Source: Novosphingobium resinovorum (GTDB lineage Bacteria > Pseudomonadota > Alphaproteobacteria > Sphingomonadales > Sphingomonadaceae). Taken from it: a stretch of 64,000 bases of DNA. The stretch spans positions 3,714,346 to 3,778,345 of the forward strand of contig NZ_CP017075.1 in the NCBI RefSeq assembly GCF_001742225.1, in the 5' to 3' direction. The position numbers and the translations under genes are program-made. Numbering within the stretch: the stretch's first letter is position 1; each line of letters opens with the position of its first letter. This document shows, in pieces, positions 42,895 through 50,076 of this stretch. A model generated the notes under the pieces. It had not been told where the DNA came from and made no database searches. It saw only the letters and a list, made by a program, of their open reading frames with translations.

Positions 42895-43251
42895 TTACGC
42901 CGGGGAAATCAACGCGAATACCGAGAACATCGGGTCGGCGTCGGGAGCGTCCAAGCAGGGACGCGGGGTTTTGTTTTCCGTGAAGCTCTGGCGAGCGGCC
43001 GGGTAACTCACGGTGCAGCCCGGCTCGACCTGTATTCCATCGGACTTGTCCCATGTGGCCGTCGTTAGGGTTCGCGTCGTTATCGGCCGAAGGCTATCCG
43101 GGATGGCCGTCCCAAGTCCTGCCGTGTGTCGCAGGAACGTATGGACGGCGTTTCCGGTAGCGCAGAGACAGTCCGGGTCTTCGAACGGACGCGTGGTTTG
43201 CGTAGCTACGGCTGAAACCGCATCCCGGCCCACGACGCCGACCCGATACAC
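42895..43251 (-). CDS. Uncertain hypothetical ORF with a good upstream promoter
   Basis: A possible 118-residue protein from GTG 43251 with GGAG close by; no similarity recognised (contains TTRPFEDPDCLCATGNAVHT and PCLDAPDADPMFSVFALISP). Support comes from a TTGACA-17-TATATG promoter just upstream and from the fact that no other gene occupies this stretch. Composition is less GC-biased than the neighbours. The frame is open upstream without an ATG, so it may be a remnant of a longer gene. Low confidence. Confidence 0.35.
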   Translation of the reverse strand: MYRVGVVGRDAVSAVATQTTRPFEDPDCLCATGNAVHTFLRHTAGLGTAIPDSLRPITTRTLTTATWDKSDGIQVEPGCTVSYPAARQSFTENKTPRPCLDAPDADPMFSVFALISPA

Positions 43252-43288
43252 CTCTCCGGCGTGATCATCGCCGGATCGGATGTCGGGC

Positions 43289-43317
43289 CATATAACCTAT
43301 TTGGCGATAAATGTCAA
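43289..43317 (-). promoter_or_regulatory. Sigma-70-type promoter after the psp operon
   Basis: On the minus strand TTGACA (43317-43312), 17-base spacer, TATATG (43294-43289). The -35 overlaps the stop codon of the last psp gene. It would drive the 42895..43251 reading frame or an untranslated RNA. Confidence 0.55.
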
Positions 43318-43565
43318 TCCCGCAGGGCGTCGATCTCGCGGGCGAGGTCCTTGCCGCGCCGTTCGTCGGTGGCGATGCGTTCGAGGACGGCGATGCGCTT
43401 GCGCATGGTTTCGACCTCGCGCTCCAGTTCGTGTTCGCGGGCGGTGTGATCGTAGCCGCCGGCCGCGCGGTCCCGCTTGTCGCCCAGCGCGCGGTAGCGC
43501 TGGGACTTGAGCCAGGTCACGCAGCCGATGGCGAAAAGAACGACTACGGCAGTCCAGAAACTCAT
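43314..43565 (-). CDS. PspB-like membrane/coiled-coil protein 4
   Basis: An 83-residue protein: N-terminal membrane helix (SFWTAVVVLFAIGCVTWL), then a charged coiled coil ending VLERIATDERRGKDLAREID ALRD. The motif RxxVLERIxTD...EIxALR is shared with the three genes before it and resembles E. coli PspB (RIQALESILDAE). The start overlaps the previous gene's stop (ATGA). Last gene of the psp operon. Probable partner of PspC at the inner membrane. Confidence 0.8.
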   Translation of the reverse strand: MSFWTAVVVLFAIGCVTWLKSQRYRALGDKRDRAAGGYDHTAREHELEREVETMRKRIAVLERIATDERRGKDLAREIDALRD

Positions 43566-43870
43566 TGCTTGGTCACCTTCACCCTATCGCCGTCGTGCGC
43601 GTCCTCGACTCGAAGCGCTTCGATCTGGAGCGCGATGTCGTGGCTGCTGCCGCCGTCGGTGATGATTCTTTCCAGCACCCGCACGCGATTTTCAAGCGTG
43701 CTGTTGTGCGCTGCGTACTGCGCGGCCTTTTCGGCGGTCGCGCCGACGGTGATCTCCAGCTTGCGCTCGAGGAAGGCCAGGCGGCGCTTGTAGGCGCCCA
43801 TCAGGATCGCGAAGACAGAGATGATGGTGATGAGGACGGCGCAAAGGCCGAGGAAATCGCCGGGGCTCAT
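43562..43870 (-). CDS. PspB-like membrane/coiled-coil protein 3
   Basis: A 102-residue protein with membrane helix FLGLCAVLITIISVFAILMG and a coiled coil ATAEKAAQYAAHNSTLENRV followed by VLERIITDGGSSHDIALQIE ALR. It is closest to the first paralogue (44186), which has the same ATAEKAAQYA block. ATGA overlaps at both ends bind it translationally to its neighbours. Confidence 0.82.
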   Translation of the reverse strand: MSPGDFLGLCAVLITIISVFAILMGAYKRRLAFLERKLEITVGATAEKAAQYAAHNSTLENRVRVLERIITDGGSSHDIALQIEALRVEDAHDGDRVKVTKQ

Positions 43871-44175
43871 TGCGATGCTGCCTTCTGAAGCGGCGCGCGC
43901 AGGCTCTCTATCTGCGCGGCGGTCGTGTATCCGGTATCGGTGACGATGGTTTCGAGGCTGGCGGTGCGGTTCTCCAGCGCTTCCAGCCGGGCGCGCAGCT
44001 GCGCGTTTTCCTCAGCCAGTCGCGCTGCCGCCGCGTGATCCGCACGCTCGGTCTTGCCGCCCCATTCGTCCTCCAGCGCATAGCCGTGGCGCGCGCGGAT
44101 CCAGGTGTTGAGCACCCAGCCGCCGGTACAGATGCCGACGATGACGAGGACGAAGTCCGGTCCACCCCATTGCAT
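43867..44175 (-). CDS. PspB-like membrane/coiled-coil protein 2
   Basis: A 102-residue protein: membrane helix (DFVLVIVGICTGGWVLNTWI), a charged linker with ARLAEENAQLRARLEALENR, and the tail SLETIVTDTGYTTAAQIESL R. It is the most divergent of the four but keeps the LExIxTD...QIExLR motif. The linker includes a clear leucine heptad. Overlaps the next gene by ATGA; 10 bases after the first paralogue. Confidence 0.8.
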   Translation of the reverse strand: MQWGGPDFVLVIVGICTGGWVLNTWIRARHGYALEDEWGGKTERADHAAAARLAEENAQLRARLEALENRTASLETIVTDTGYTTAAQIESLRAPLQKAASQ

Positions 44176-44185
44176 GGCGGTCTCC

Positions 44186-44467
44186 TCAGTTGATCTTGGG
44201 CTCGGCCGTGCGGGCGCTTTCGACCTCGCGCCGGTCCCGCAGCGCCTCGATCTGGAGGGCGGTGTCATAGCCGCCGTCGGTGATGATCCGCTCCAGCACC
44301 CGCACGCGCTCTTCGAGTTCGCGGCTGTGCGAGGCGTATTGCGCGGCTTTTTCTGCGGTCGCCTCGATCTGCAGTTCGGCGAGCTTGCGCTGGTGCTTGG
44401 TCCAGATCGCGAAGCCGCCCATGATGAACGGTGCGAGCGGGATCAGCACCCAGATTGCGTCTTCCAT
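44186..44467 (-). CDS. PspB-like membrane/coiled-coil protein 1
   Basis: A 93-residue protein immediately after pspC, the usual place of pspB: membrane helix (DAIWVLIPLAPFIMGGFAIW), the block ATAEKAAQYASHSRELEERV, and VLERIITDGGYDTALQIEAL R, comparable with the PspB C-terminus. With PspC it should sense membrane stress and bind PspA. The start ATG is at 44467. Confidence 0.85.
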   Translation of the reverse strand: MEDAIWVLIPLAPFIMGGFAIWTKHQRKLAELQIEATAEKAAQYASHSRELEERVRVLERIITDGGYDTALQIEALRDRREVESARTAEPKIN

Positions 44468-44501
44468 GTCGTCGTGTCCCTGTTGCCCGGATGGCTGCGT
44501 G

Positions 44502-44894
44502 TCAGCGCAGCGAGTCGATCTCGGCCGCAAGGCGCGAGTTGCTGTTGGAATAGTGTGCCTCCATGTCCGCGATCCGGCGGTCCATGTCGGACAGATCGGT
44601 GCGCAGGCGGCTGGAGGAAGGCGCTGCCGTCAGCCCCTTGCGGGCGCGGCGGCGTTCCATGCGGCGCAGCAGGCGCATTTCCTCGTCCTCGGAATAGAGG
44701 CCCATCGGGCGGCTGTCTGCCAGCCAGGCCACGCCGAAGTAGATGGCGATCACGATCGGAAACCCGGCGAACAGCAGCAGCACGGCGCCCAGCCGGATCC
44801 ACAGCGCATCGACGCCGGTGTAATCCGCGATGCCCGAGCACACGCCCGAGATCTTGGCGTTAGACTTGTCGAGATAGAATTGTCCGCGAGACAT
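44502..44894 (-). CDS. pspC: Phage-shock protein C (PspC domain)
   Basis: A 130-residue inner-membrane protein with the PspC fold: FYLDKSNAKISGVCSGIADY, TGVDALWIRLGAVLLLFAGF and PIVIAIYFGVAWLADSRP. The C-terminal extension is a coiled coil ending MDRRIADMEAHYSNSNSRLA AEIDSLR, which resembles the tails of the four PspB-like proteins. It regulates PspA/PspF. AAGGGAAAA precedes the ATG; it lies 27 bases after pspA. Confidence 0.95.
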   Translation of the reverse strand: MSRGQFYLDKSNAKISGVCSGIADYTGVDALWIRLGAVLLLFAGFPIVIAIYFGVAWLADSRPMGLYSEDEEMRLLRRMERRRARKGLTAAPSSSRLRTDLSDMDRRIADMEAHYSNSNSRLAAEIDSLR

Positions 44895-44921
44895 TGCCTG
44901 TTTTCCCTTCCCTCGAATGTC

Positions 44922-45596
44922 TTACTGCTGCTTGTCGGCCATCTGGCGCTTCATCTCCGCGAGTTCCGCGTCGATCGAGTCGCCATCGGCCAAGGCCGCG
45001 ATTTCCTCGGCGAGCGTCGGCTGGCGGCGGTCGGAGAGGCTCATGGCCTCGGCGCGGCCTTCCGCGTAGTCGACGCGGCGCTCCAGCTGGTCGAACCGGG
45101 CCATGGCTTCGTCCACGCGCTCGTTCGCCAGCAGCGTGCGCAGCTTGACCCTGTTTTCCGCGCTCTGCAAGCGGGCCGCGATGGACGACTGGCGGCTGCG
45201 GGCCTCGCGCAGGCGGGTCTGCAGCTTCTCGATGTCGGCCTCGTAGGCGCGCAGCGCGTCGTCGAGCACCAGGATCTCGGCCGAGAGCTGCTCGGCCATG
45301 TCGGCGGCCTTCTTGCGCTCCATCAGCGCGGCGCGGGCAAGGTCCTCGCGGTCCTTGGACAGCGCCAGCTGCGCCTTGTCGTTCCAGTCGGCCTGCAGTT
45401 TGTCCAGCTTGCCCACGTGACGGCGCAGTTCCTTCTGGTCCGCGATCGTGCGGGCCGAACTGGTGCGCACTTCCACCAGCGTCTCCTCCATCTCGAGGAT
45501 GATCAGGCGGATCATCTTGGCCGGGTCTTCGGCCTTGTCGAGCAGGTCGTTGAAGTTGGCGGCGATGATGTCGCGGGTGCGGGAGAAGATGCCCAT
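44922..45596 (-). CDS. pspA: Phage-shock protein A (PspA/IM30)
   Basis: A 224-residue peripheral membrane ESCRT-III-like protein. MGIFSRTRDIIAANFNDLLD KAEDP and MIRLIILEMEETLVEVRTSS are diagnostic; long helices follow. It binds stressed membranes and inhibits PspF. The AGGAA before ATG 45596 supports this canonical start, but the same frame continues without stop to ATG 45752, which overlaps the previous stop (ATGA). A 276-residue longer form is therefore possible. Confidence 0.96.
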   Translation of the reverse strand: MGIFSRTRDIIAANFNDLLDKAEDPAKMIRLIILEMEETLVEVRTSSARTIADQKELRRHVGKLDKLQADWNDKAQLALSKDREDLARAALMERKKAADMAEQLSAEILVLDDALRAYEADIEKLQTRLREARSRQSSIAARLQSAENRVKLRTLLANERVDEAMARFDQLERRVDYAEGRAEAMSLSDRRQPTLAEEIAALADGDSIDAELAEMKRQMADKQQ

Positions 45597-45748
45597 GGCG
45601 GTGGTTCCTGTGGTGAAGCTGCGGCCCGAGGTGAAAGTACCCGTCGTGGCCCGGATGTCATCGGCGTCGAAGCGGTAGGCGCGCCCCGGATTGAAGTGTG
45701 CGTTCGGGGCGGGATTCTGGAGCACTTCGATCTCCGCGTCGAGCCTGC

Positions 45749-45952
45749 TCATGCGAGCGGCGCTCCGCACGAATGCACCGAGGTCGCATGCGCCTCGGGC
45801 ACCGCGACCTTGTCGGCCAGCGCCACGAGATTGAGTGCGCCCATCGCCAGCATGCTGACGATGATCGCCCAGTCGAGCTTGGTGCGGGCCAGTGTCGAAC
45901 GCGGTGTGGTGGAGCGTCCCTGGCCGGTGCTGTTCGCAGTGATCGGGAGCAT
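45749..45952 (-). CDS. Small membrane protein, first gene of the psp operon
   Basis: A 67-residue protein with one membrane helix ([20 protein letters not shown]) near the middle and a Cys/His-containing C-terminus. It starts at ATG 45952 with AGAGGA upstream, 44 bases after the sigma-54 promoter, and its stop overlaps ATG 45752 of the pspA frame. No recognised domain. Its place suggests a lineage-specific psp component. Confidence 0.72.
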   Translation of the reverse strand: MLPITANSTGQGRSTTPRSTLARTKLDWAIIVSMLAMGALNLVALADKVAVPEAHATSVHSCGAPLA

Positions 45953-45995
45953 GTCGAAGTTTCCTCTAGTCCTGAACTTGGTCTTGCCGAGGTAA

Positions 45996-46014
45996 TAGCA
46001 ACCCCCGTGCCAAA
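45996..46014 (-). promoter_or_regulatory. Sigma-54 promoter of the psp operon
   Basis: On the minus strand TTTGGCACGGGGGTTGCTA: the -24 GG (46011-46010) and -12 GC (45999-45998) are separated by exactly 10 bases and match TGGCACG-N4-TTGC. It faces the first psp gene, while PspF, the sigma-54 activator, is divergent. Confidence 0.93.
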
Positions 46015-46112
46015 CTGCGCGAATGGCGGATTTGCGGGATTTCGGTTTCTCCGTGCGAAAGTGCGCGCAAAATGAATTGCCAATGAATGGGAAATTTCGC
46101 TAACTTTCAGGA

Positions 46113-47129
46113 ATGGAGCGCGACACCCACTTCATCGGCCAGTCTTCTGCCTTCCTCGATGCGGTCGAGCGGGCCAGCCGCGCCGCCGCGGTGCGCCGTC
46201 CGGTCCTCGTCATCGGCGAGCGCGGGACGGGCAAGGAACTGATCGCCCAGCGCCTGCATCACCTCTCCCCGCGCTGGGGTGAGCCGCTGGTGACCCTCAA
46301 CTGCGCGGCGCTGCCCGAGACGCTGATAGAGGCCGAACTGTTCGGCCACGAGGCGGGCGCGTTCACCGGGGCCACACGGGCAAGGGCAGGGCGGTTCGAG
46401 GAGGCGGATCGCGGCACCCTGTTCCTCGACGAACTGGGCAACCTGTCGATGGCGGCGCAGGAGCGCCTGCTGCGCGCGATCGAATATGGCGAGGTCGTGC
46501 GCATCGGTTCCTCGCGCGCGGTGACGGTGGACGTGCGCATCGTCGCCGCCACCAACGCCGACCTGCCGCGCATGGCCGCCGAGGGCACCTTTCGCGCCGA
46601 CCTGCTCGACCGACTGAGCTTCGAGGTCATCACCCTGCCGCCGCTGCGCGCGCGGGAAGGGGACGTCGCGGAACTGGCCGACTACTACGGCCGCCGCATG
46701 GCCAGCGAACTGGAGTGGGGTCGCTTCCCCGGCTTCTCGGGCGCCGCGATGGAGGCGCTGGAGGCGCACGAATGGCCCGGCAACGTGCGCGAACTGCGCA
46801 ATGTGGTCGAGCGCGCGGTCTACCGCTGGGGGGATGAGGCTGCGCCGATCGCGGAAGTGGTGTTCGATCCCTTCGTCAGTGCATGGGGGCTGCGCGCGAT
46901 GGCGGAGGTGGTGCCTGCACCGCTGCCCTGCGCGGCGGAGCCGGAAATGCCGTTCGAGGCTCCGGCCTCTCTACGTGACGCGGTCGAGGCGCACGAGCGC
47001 GGCCTGCTGCTGGCGGCGCTGGAACGCCTGCGCTGGAATCAGCGCAAGGTGGCGAGCGCGCTGGGCCTGACTTACGACCAGTTGCGCCACTGCCTCAAGA
47101 AGCACGGGCTGCATCAGGGGCGGGTTTAG
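46113..47129 (+). CDS. pspF: Phage-shock operon activator PspF
   Basis: A 338-residue bacterial enhancer-binding protein without a receiver domain. AAA+ motifs: Walker A GERGTGKE (35-42), the sigma-54-binding loop GAFTGA (82-87), Walker B GTLFLDE (101-107), and HEWPGNVRELRNVVERAVYR; C-terminal Fis-type HTH with RWNQRKVASALGLTYDQLRH. PspA binding would keep it inactive. It sits divergent from the operon with the matching promoter in between, which defines a complete Psp module. Confidence 0.96.
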   Translation: MERDTHFIGQSSAFLDAVERASRAAAVRRPVLVIGERGTGKELIAQRLHHLSPRWGEPLVTLNCAALPETLIEAELFGHEAGAFTGATRARAGRFEEADRGTLFLDELGNLSMAAQERLLRAIEYGEVVRIGSSRAVTVDVRIVAATNADLPRMAAEGTFRADLLDRLSFEVITLPPLRAREGDVAELADYYGRRMASELEWGRFPGFSGAAMEALEAHEWPGNVRELRNVVERAVYRWGDEAAPIAEVVFDPFVSAWGLRAMAEVVPAPLPCAAEPEMPFEAPASLRDAVEAHERGLLLAALERLRWNQRKVASALGLTYDQLRHCLKKHGLHQGRV

Positions 47130-47153
47130 GCCCGATATCGGAAATTTAATGCT

Positions 47154-47182
47154 TTGAGGCGCGTTGCTGGCGCATGTAGGAT
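47154..47182 (+). promoter_or_regulatory. Candidate promoter for ccdAB (leaderless)
   Basis: TTGAGG, 17 bases, TAGGAT, then 6 bases to the ATG at 47189. If transcription starts 6-7 bases after the -10, the ccdA mRNA begins at its start codon. Confidence 0.4.
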
Positions 47183-47188
47183 GCGGGC

Positions 47189-47431
47189 ATGTCCAAGGCT
47201 TCTGCTCCCGTAGTCCGCAAGGCTGCCAGCGTTTCGCTGGATTCAGCGCTTCTCGATGAGGCGCGTGCTCTGGATGTGGACGTATCCAGTGCCTGCGAAC
47301 GGGGTCTTGCCGAACAGGTCGCGGAAACCCGCGCCGAACGCTGGCGCCGAGAAAATGCCGAGGCGATTGCCTCTTTCAATGACTATGTCGAGCGCAACGG
47401 GTTGCCTCTGGCTCGCTATCGCCCGTTCTGA
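47189..47431 (+). CDS. ccdA: CcdA-type antitoxin
   Basis: An 80-residue protein: an N-terminal ribbon-helix-helix-like segment (AASVSLDSALLDEARALDVD) and the CcdA toxin-binding tail RWRRENAEAIASFNDYVERN, GLPLARYRPF. This tail is diagnostic. Its stop overlaps an ATG (TGATG) where ccdB is expected. It should neutralise CcdB and autorepress the operon. Confidence 0.9.
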   Translation: MSKASAPVVRKAASVSLDSALLDEARALDVDVSSACERGLAEQVAETRAERWRRENAEAIASFNDYVERNGLPLARYRPF

Positions 47432-47729
47432 TGGCCAAATCGATGTGTATCGAATGGCGCATCGTGATGGCTACATGCTTGATTGTCAGGCTGACCTGTT
47501 GAGCGACTTCGCGACCAGGTTTGTCGCGCCCTTGTTGCCACTTGCCGAAGCACCGCCTCCGGTTCCGCGTCTCAATCCCGTTTTCGAGATTGAGGGCGTG
47601 CGCTGCGTCATGGTGCCTCAACTGGTTACATCGGTGCCGGCGTCGGATTTACGGATTCGGGTGACGTCGCTCCACGAACACGATCTCACGATCGGCAATG
47701 CCCTCGACATGCTCATCTCCGGGTACTGA
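47385..47729 (+). CDS. ccdB: CcdB-type toxin, start region frameshifted or unusual
   Basis: The CcdB core is clear: QIDVYRMAHRDGYMLDCQAD, RFVAPLLPLAEAPPPVPRLN, FEIEGVRCVMVPQLVTSVPA and the C-terminal HEHDLTIGNALDMLISGY, i.e. a gyrase poison. CcdB normally starts M-x-Q-F-x-VYR. The ATG expected from the TGATG overlap (47431) reads MAKSMC in another frame and stops; one additional C near 47435 would give MAQIDVYR in frame. In-frame starts are ATG 47385 or 47379 (inside ccdA) or GTG 47445. So it is either a frameshifted, inactive toxin, a sequencing slip, or a longer variant. Confidence 0.7.
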   Translation: MSSATGCLWLAIARSDGQIDVYRMAHRDGYMLDCQADLLSDFATRFVAPLLPLAEAPPPVPRLNPVFEIEGVRCVMVPQLVTSVPASDLRIRVTSLHEHDLTIGNALDMLISGY

Positions 47730-47807
47730 CCCTTCTCCCCTTGCATTTTTCCAGAATCGCGACTATCTGGCCGTCATCCCGTAATTGGTGAAACAACGAA
47801 CGGGCTG

Positions 47808-47827
47808 GCGCCGGTAGGGGCCGGCGC
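47808..47827 (+). promoter_or_regulatory. Leader hairpin before rimP
   Basis: GCGCCGG / CCGGCGC stem with a 6-base loop in the 148-base leader of the rimP-nusA operon. Possibly regulatory; no T run. Confidence 0.35.
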
Positions 47828-47877
47828 GAAACCGCGTTGCTCATCACACGGCAAGCACAAACGAAACGGAAGCCAGA

Positions 47878-48450
47878 TTGGTCGATATCGCACGCCTTAC
47901 CGAAGTCATCGAGCCGGAGGTCGCCGCCCTGGGCTTCGATCTCGTGCGCGTGCGCATTTTCGGCAAGAGCGAAGTCGGTGACGACGAGATCGCGCTCCAG
48001 ATCATGGCTGAGGACCCGAAGACCGGCCAGCTCGTGCTCGACGACTGCGCGGCGCTGTCGCACCGCATCTCCGACCGCATGGATGCGCTGGAGGAAGCGG
48101 GCGAGACGCTGATCGAGGAGGCCTATCGCCTCGAAGTCAGCTCGCCGGGCATCGACCGTCCGCTCACCCGCATCAAGGACTACGCCAACTGGGCGGGCCA
48201 TGAGGCGAAGATCAACCTGATCAATCCCGTCGAAGGCAACCGCAAGGGCCTGCACGGCGACCTCGTCGGCATCGAGGGTGAGGCAGGAAGCGAAGTGGTC
48301 ACGCTGGAGGACAAGAAGTCCGGCCGCGTGTCCTTCCCGCTCGCAGACGTTCAGTCGGCAAGGCTGATCCTTACCGACAGGCTCATCGCAGCAAGCCGCC
48401 CGCAGGATACCAGCGGCGCGGACGACATTCTTGAGGAACAGGAAGACTAA
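47878..48450 (+). CDS. rimP: Ribosome maturation factor RimP
   Basis: A 190-residue RimP from a TTG start (LVDIARLTEVIEPEVAALGF DLV). Family blocks: ALSHRISDRMDALEEAGETL, EAYRLEVSSPGIDRPLTRIK, NPVEGNRKGLHGDLVGIEG. It assists 30S maturation. First gene of the rimP-nusA-ylxR-infB operon. Confidence 0.96.
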   Translation: MVDIARLTEVIEPEVAALGFDLVRVRIFGKSEVGDDEIALQIMAEDPKTGQLVLDDCAALSHRISDRMDALEEAGETLIEEAYRLEVSSPGIDRPLTRIKDYANWAGHEAKINLINPVEGNRKGLHGDLVGIEGEAGSEVVTLEDKKSGRVSFPLADVQSARLILTDRLIAASRPQDTSGADDILEEQED

Positions 48451-48453
48451 GCC

Positions 48454-50076
48454 ATGGCCAGTGCGATTTCCGCCAACCGCGCCGAGCTGATCGCGATTGC
48501 GAACTCCGTTGCTTCGGAAAAGATGATCGACAAGTCGATCGTCATCGAGGCGATGGAAGAAGCCATCCAGAAGTCGGCCCGCAACCGCTACGGCGCCGAG
48601 AACGACATCCGCGCGAAGCTCGATCCGCGTACCGGCGACTTGCGCCTGTGGCGCGTCGTCGAAGTCGTGGAAGAGGTCGAGGACTACTTCAAGCAGGTCG
48701 ACCTCAAGCAGGCCGAGAAGCTCCAGAAGGGCGCTGCACTGGGTGACTTCATCGTCGACCCGCTACCCCCGGTGGACCTTGGTCGTATCGACGCGCAGTC
48801 GGCCAAGCAGGTGATCTTCCAGAAGGTCCGCGACGCCGAGCGTGACCGTCAGTACGAAGAGTTCAAGGACCGCGCCGGCGAAGTCATCACCGGCGTCATC
48901 AAGTCGGTCGAGTTCGGCCACGTGATCGTCAACCTTGGCCGCGCCGAGGGCGTGATCCGCCGCGACCAGCAGATCCCCCGCGAAGCCGCCCGCGTCGGCG
49001 AGCGCGTGCGGGCGCTGGTCCTGCGCGTCGAGCGCCAGAACCGCGGCCCGCAGATCTTCCTCAGCCGCGCGCACCCGGACTTCATGAAGCGCCTGTTCGC
49101 GCAGGAAGTCCCGGAAATTTACGACGGCGTGATCGAGATCAAGGCCGCTGCCCGCGATCCGGGCTCGCGCGCCAAGATCGGCGTGATCAGCAACGACAGC
49201 TCGATCGATCCGGTCGGCGCCTGCGTCGGCATGAAGGGCAGCCGCGTGCAGGCGGTCGTGCAGGAAATGCAGGGCGAGAAGATCGACATCATCCCCTGGA
49301 GCGAGGACACCGCGACGTTCGTGGTCAACGCGCTGCAGCCCGCGACCGTCAGCCGCGTCGTCATCGACGAGGAAGAAAGCCGCATCGAAGTCGTGGTGCC
49401 TGACGATCAGCTCAGCCTCGCGATCGGCCGTCGCGGCCAGAACGTTCGCCTCGCCTCGCAGCTGACCGGTTCGCAGATCGACATCATGACCGAGGCGGAA
49501 TCTTCGGAGAAGCGCCAGAAGGAATTCGTCGAGCGCTCGAAGATGTTCGAGGAAGAGCTGGACGTCGACGAGACGCTCTCGCAGCTGCTGGTCGCCGAAG
49601 GCTTCAGCGAGCTGGAAGAAGTCGCCTATATCGATGCCGCCGAACTGGCGAACATCGAAGGCTTCGACGAAGAGCTGGCCGAAGAACTGCAGAACCGTGC
49701 GCAGGAAGCGCTCGATCGCCGCGAGGAAGCCAACCGCGAAGCCCGCCGTGCGCTGGGCGTCGAGGATGCGCTGGCAGAACTGCCGCACCTCACCGAAGCG
49801 ATGCTGGTCGTGCTCGGCAAGGGCGGCATCAAGACGCTCGACGACCTCGCCGACCTCGCGACCGACGAACTCATCGCCAAGAAGCGTACCGAACAGCGTC
49901 GCCGCGACGGTTCGGTGAACAAGCGCTCGGGCCGCGACGAGGACAAGGGCGGCGTGCTCGGTGAGTACGGCCTGACCGAAGAGCAGGGCAACGAGATCAT
50001 CATGGCCGCGCGCGCTCACTGGTTCGAAGACGAACCGCAGACCGAGGAGGCCGCCGATGCGGAATCCTCGCAATGA
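48454..50076 (+). CDS. nusA: Transcription termination/antitermination factor NusA
   Basis: A 540-residue NusA: N-terminal RNAP-binding domain, S1 (EVITGVIKSVEFGHVIVNLG), KH1/KH2 (IDPVGACVGMKGSRVQAVVQ; LAIGRRGQNVRLASQLTG) and two acidic C-terminal helix-hairpin-helix repeats (LLVAEGFSELEEVAYIDAAE). It modulates pausing, termination and coupling. Only 3 bases after rimP; overlaps ylxR by 20 bases. Confidence 0.97.
   Translation: MASAISANRAELIAIANSVASEKMIDKSIVIEAMEEAIQKSARNRYGAENDIRAKLDPRTGDLRLWRVVEVVEEVEDYFKQVDLKQAEKLQKGAALGDFIVDPLPPVDLGRIDAQSAKQVIFQKVRDAERDRQYEEFKDRAGEVITGVIKSVEFGHVIVNLGRAEGVIRRDQQIPREAARVGERVRALVLRVERQNRGPQIFLSRAHPDFMKRLFAQEVPEIYDGVIEIKAAARDPGSRAKIGVISNDSSIDPVGACVGMKGSRVQAVVQEMQGEKIDIIPWSEDTATFVVNALQPATVSRVVIDEEESRIEVVVPDDQLSLAIGRRGQNVRLASQLTGSQIDIMTEAESSEKRQKEFVERSKMFEEELDVDETLSQLLVAEGFSELEEVAYIDAAELANIEGFDEELAEELQNRAQEALDRREEANREARRALGVEDALAELPHLTEAMLVVLGKGGIKTLDDLADLATDELIAKKRTEQRRRDGSVNKRSGRDEDKGGVLGEYGLTEEQGNEIIMAARAHWFEDEPQTEEAADAESSQ

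Noticed and set aside
42511..43068. Plus-strand frame continuing from the nadE region
   Set aside because: It overlaps nadE out of frame and then runs through a palindromic repeat; no family features.
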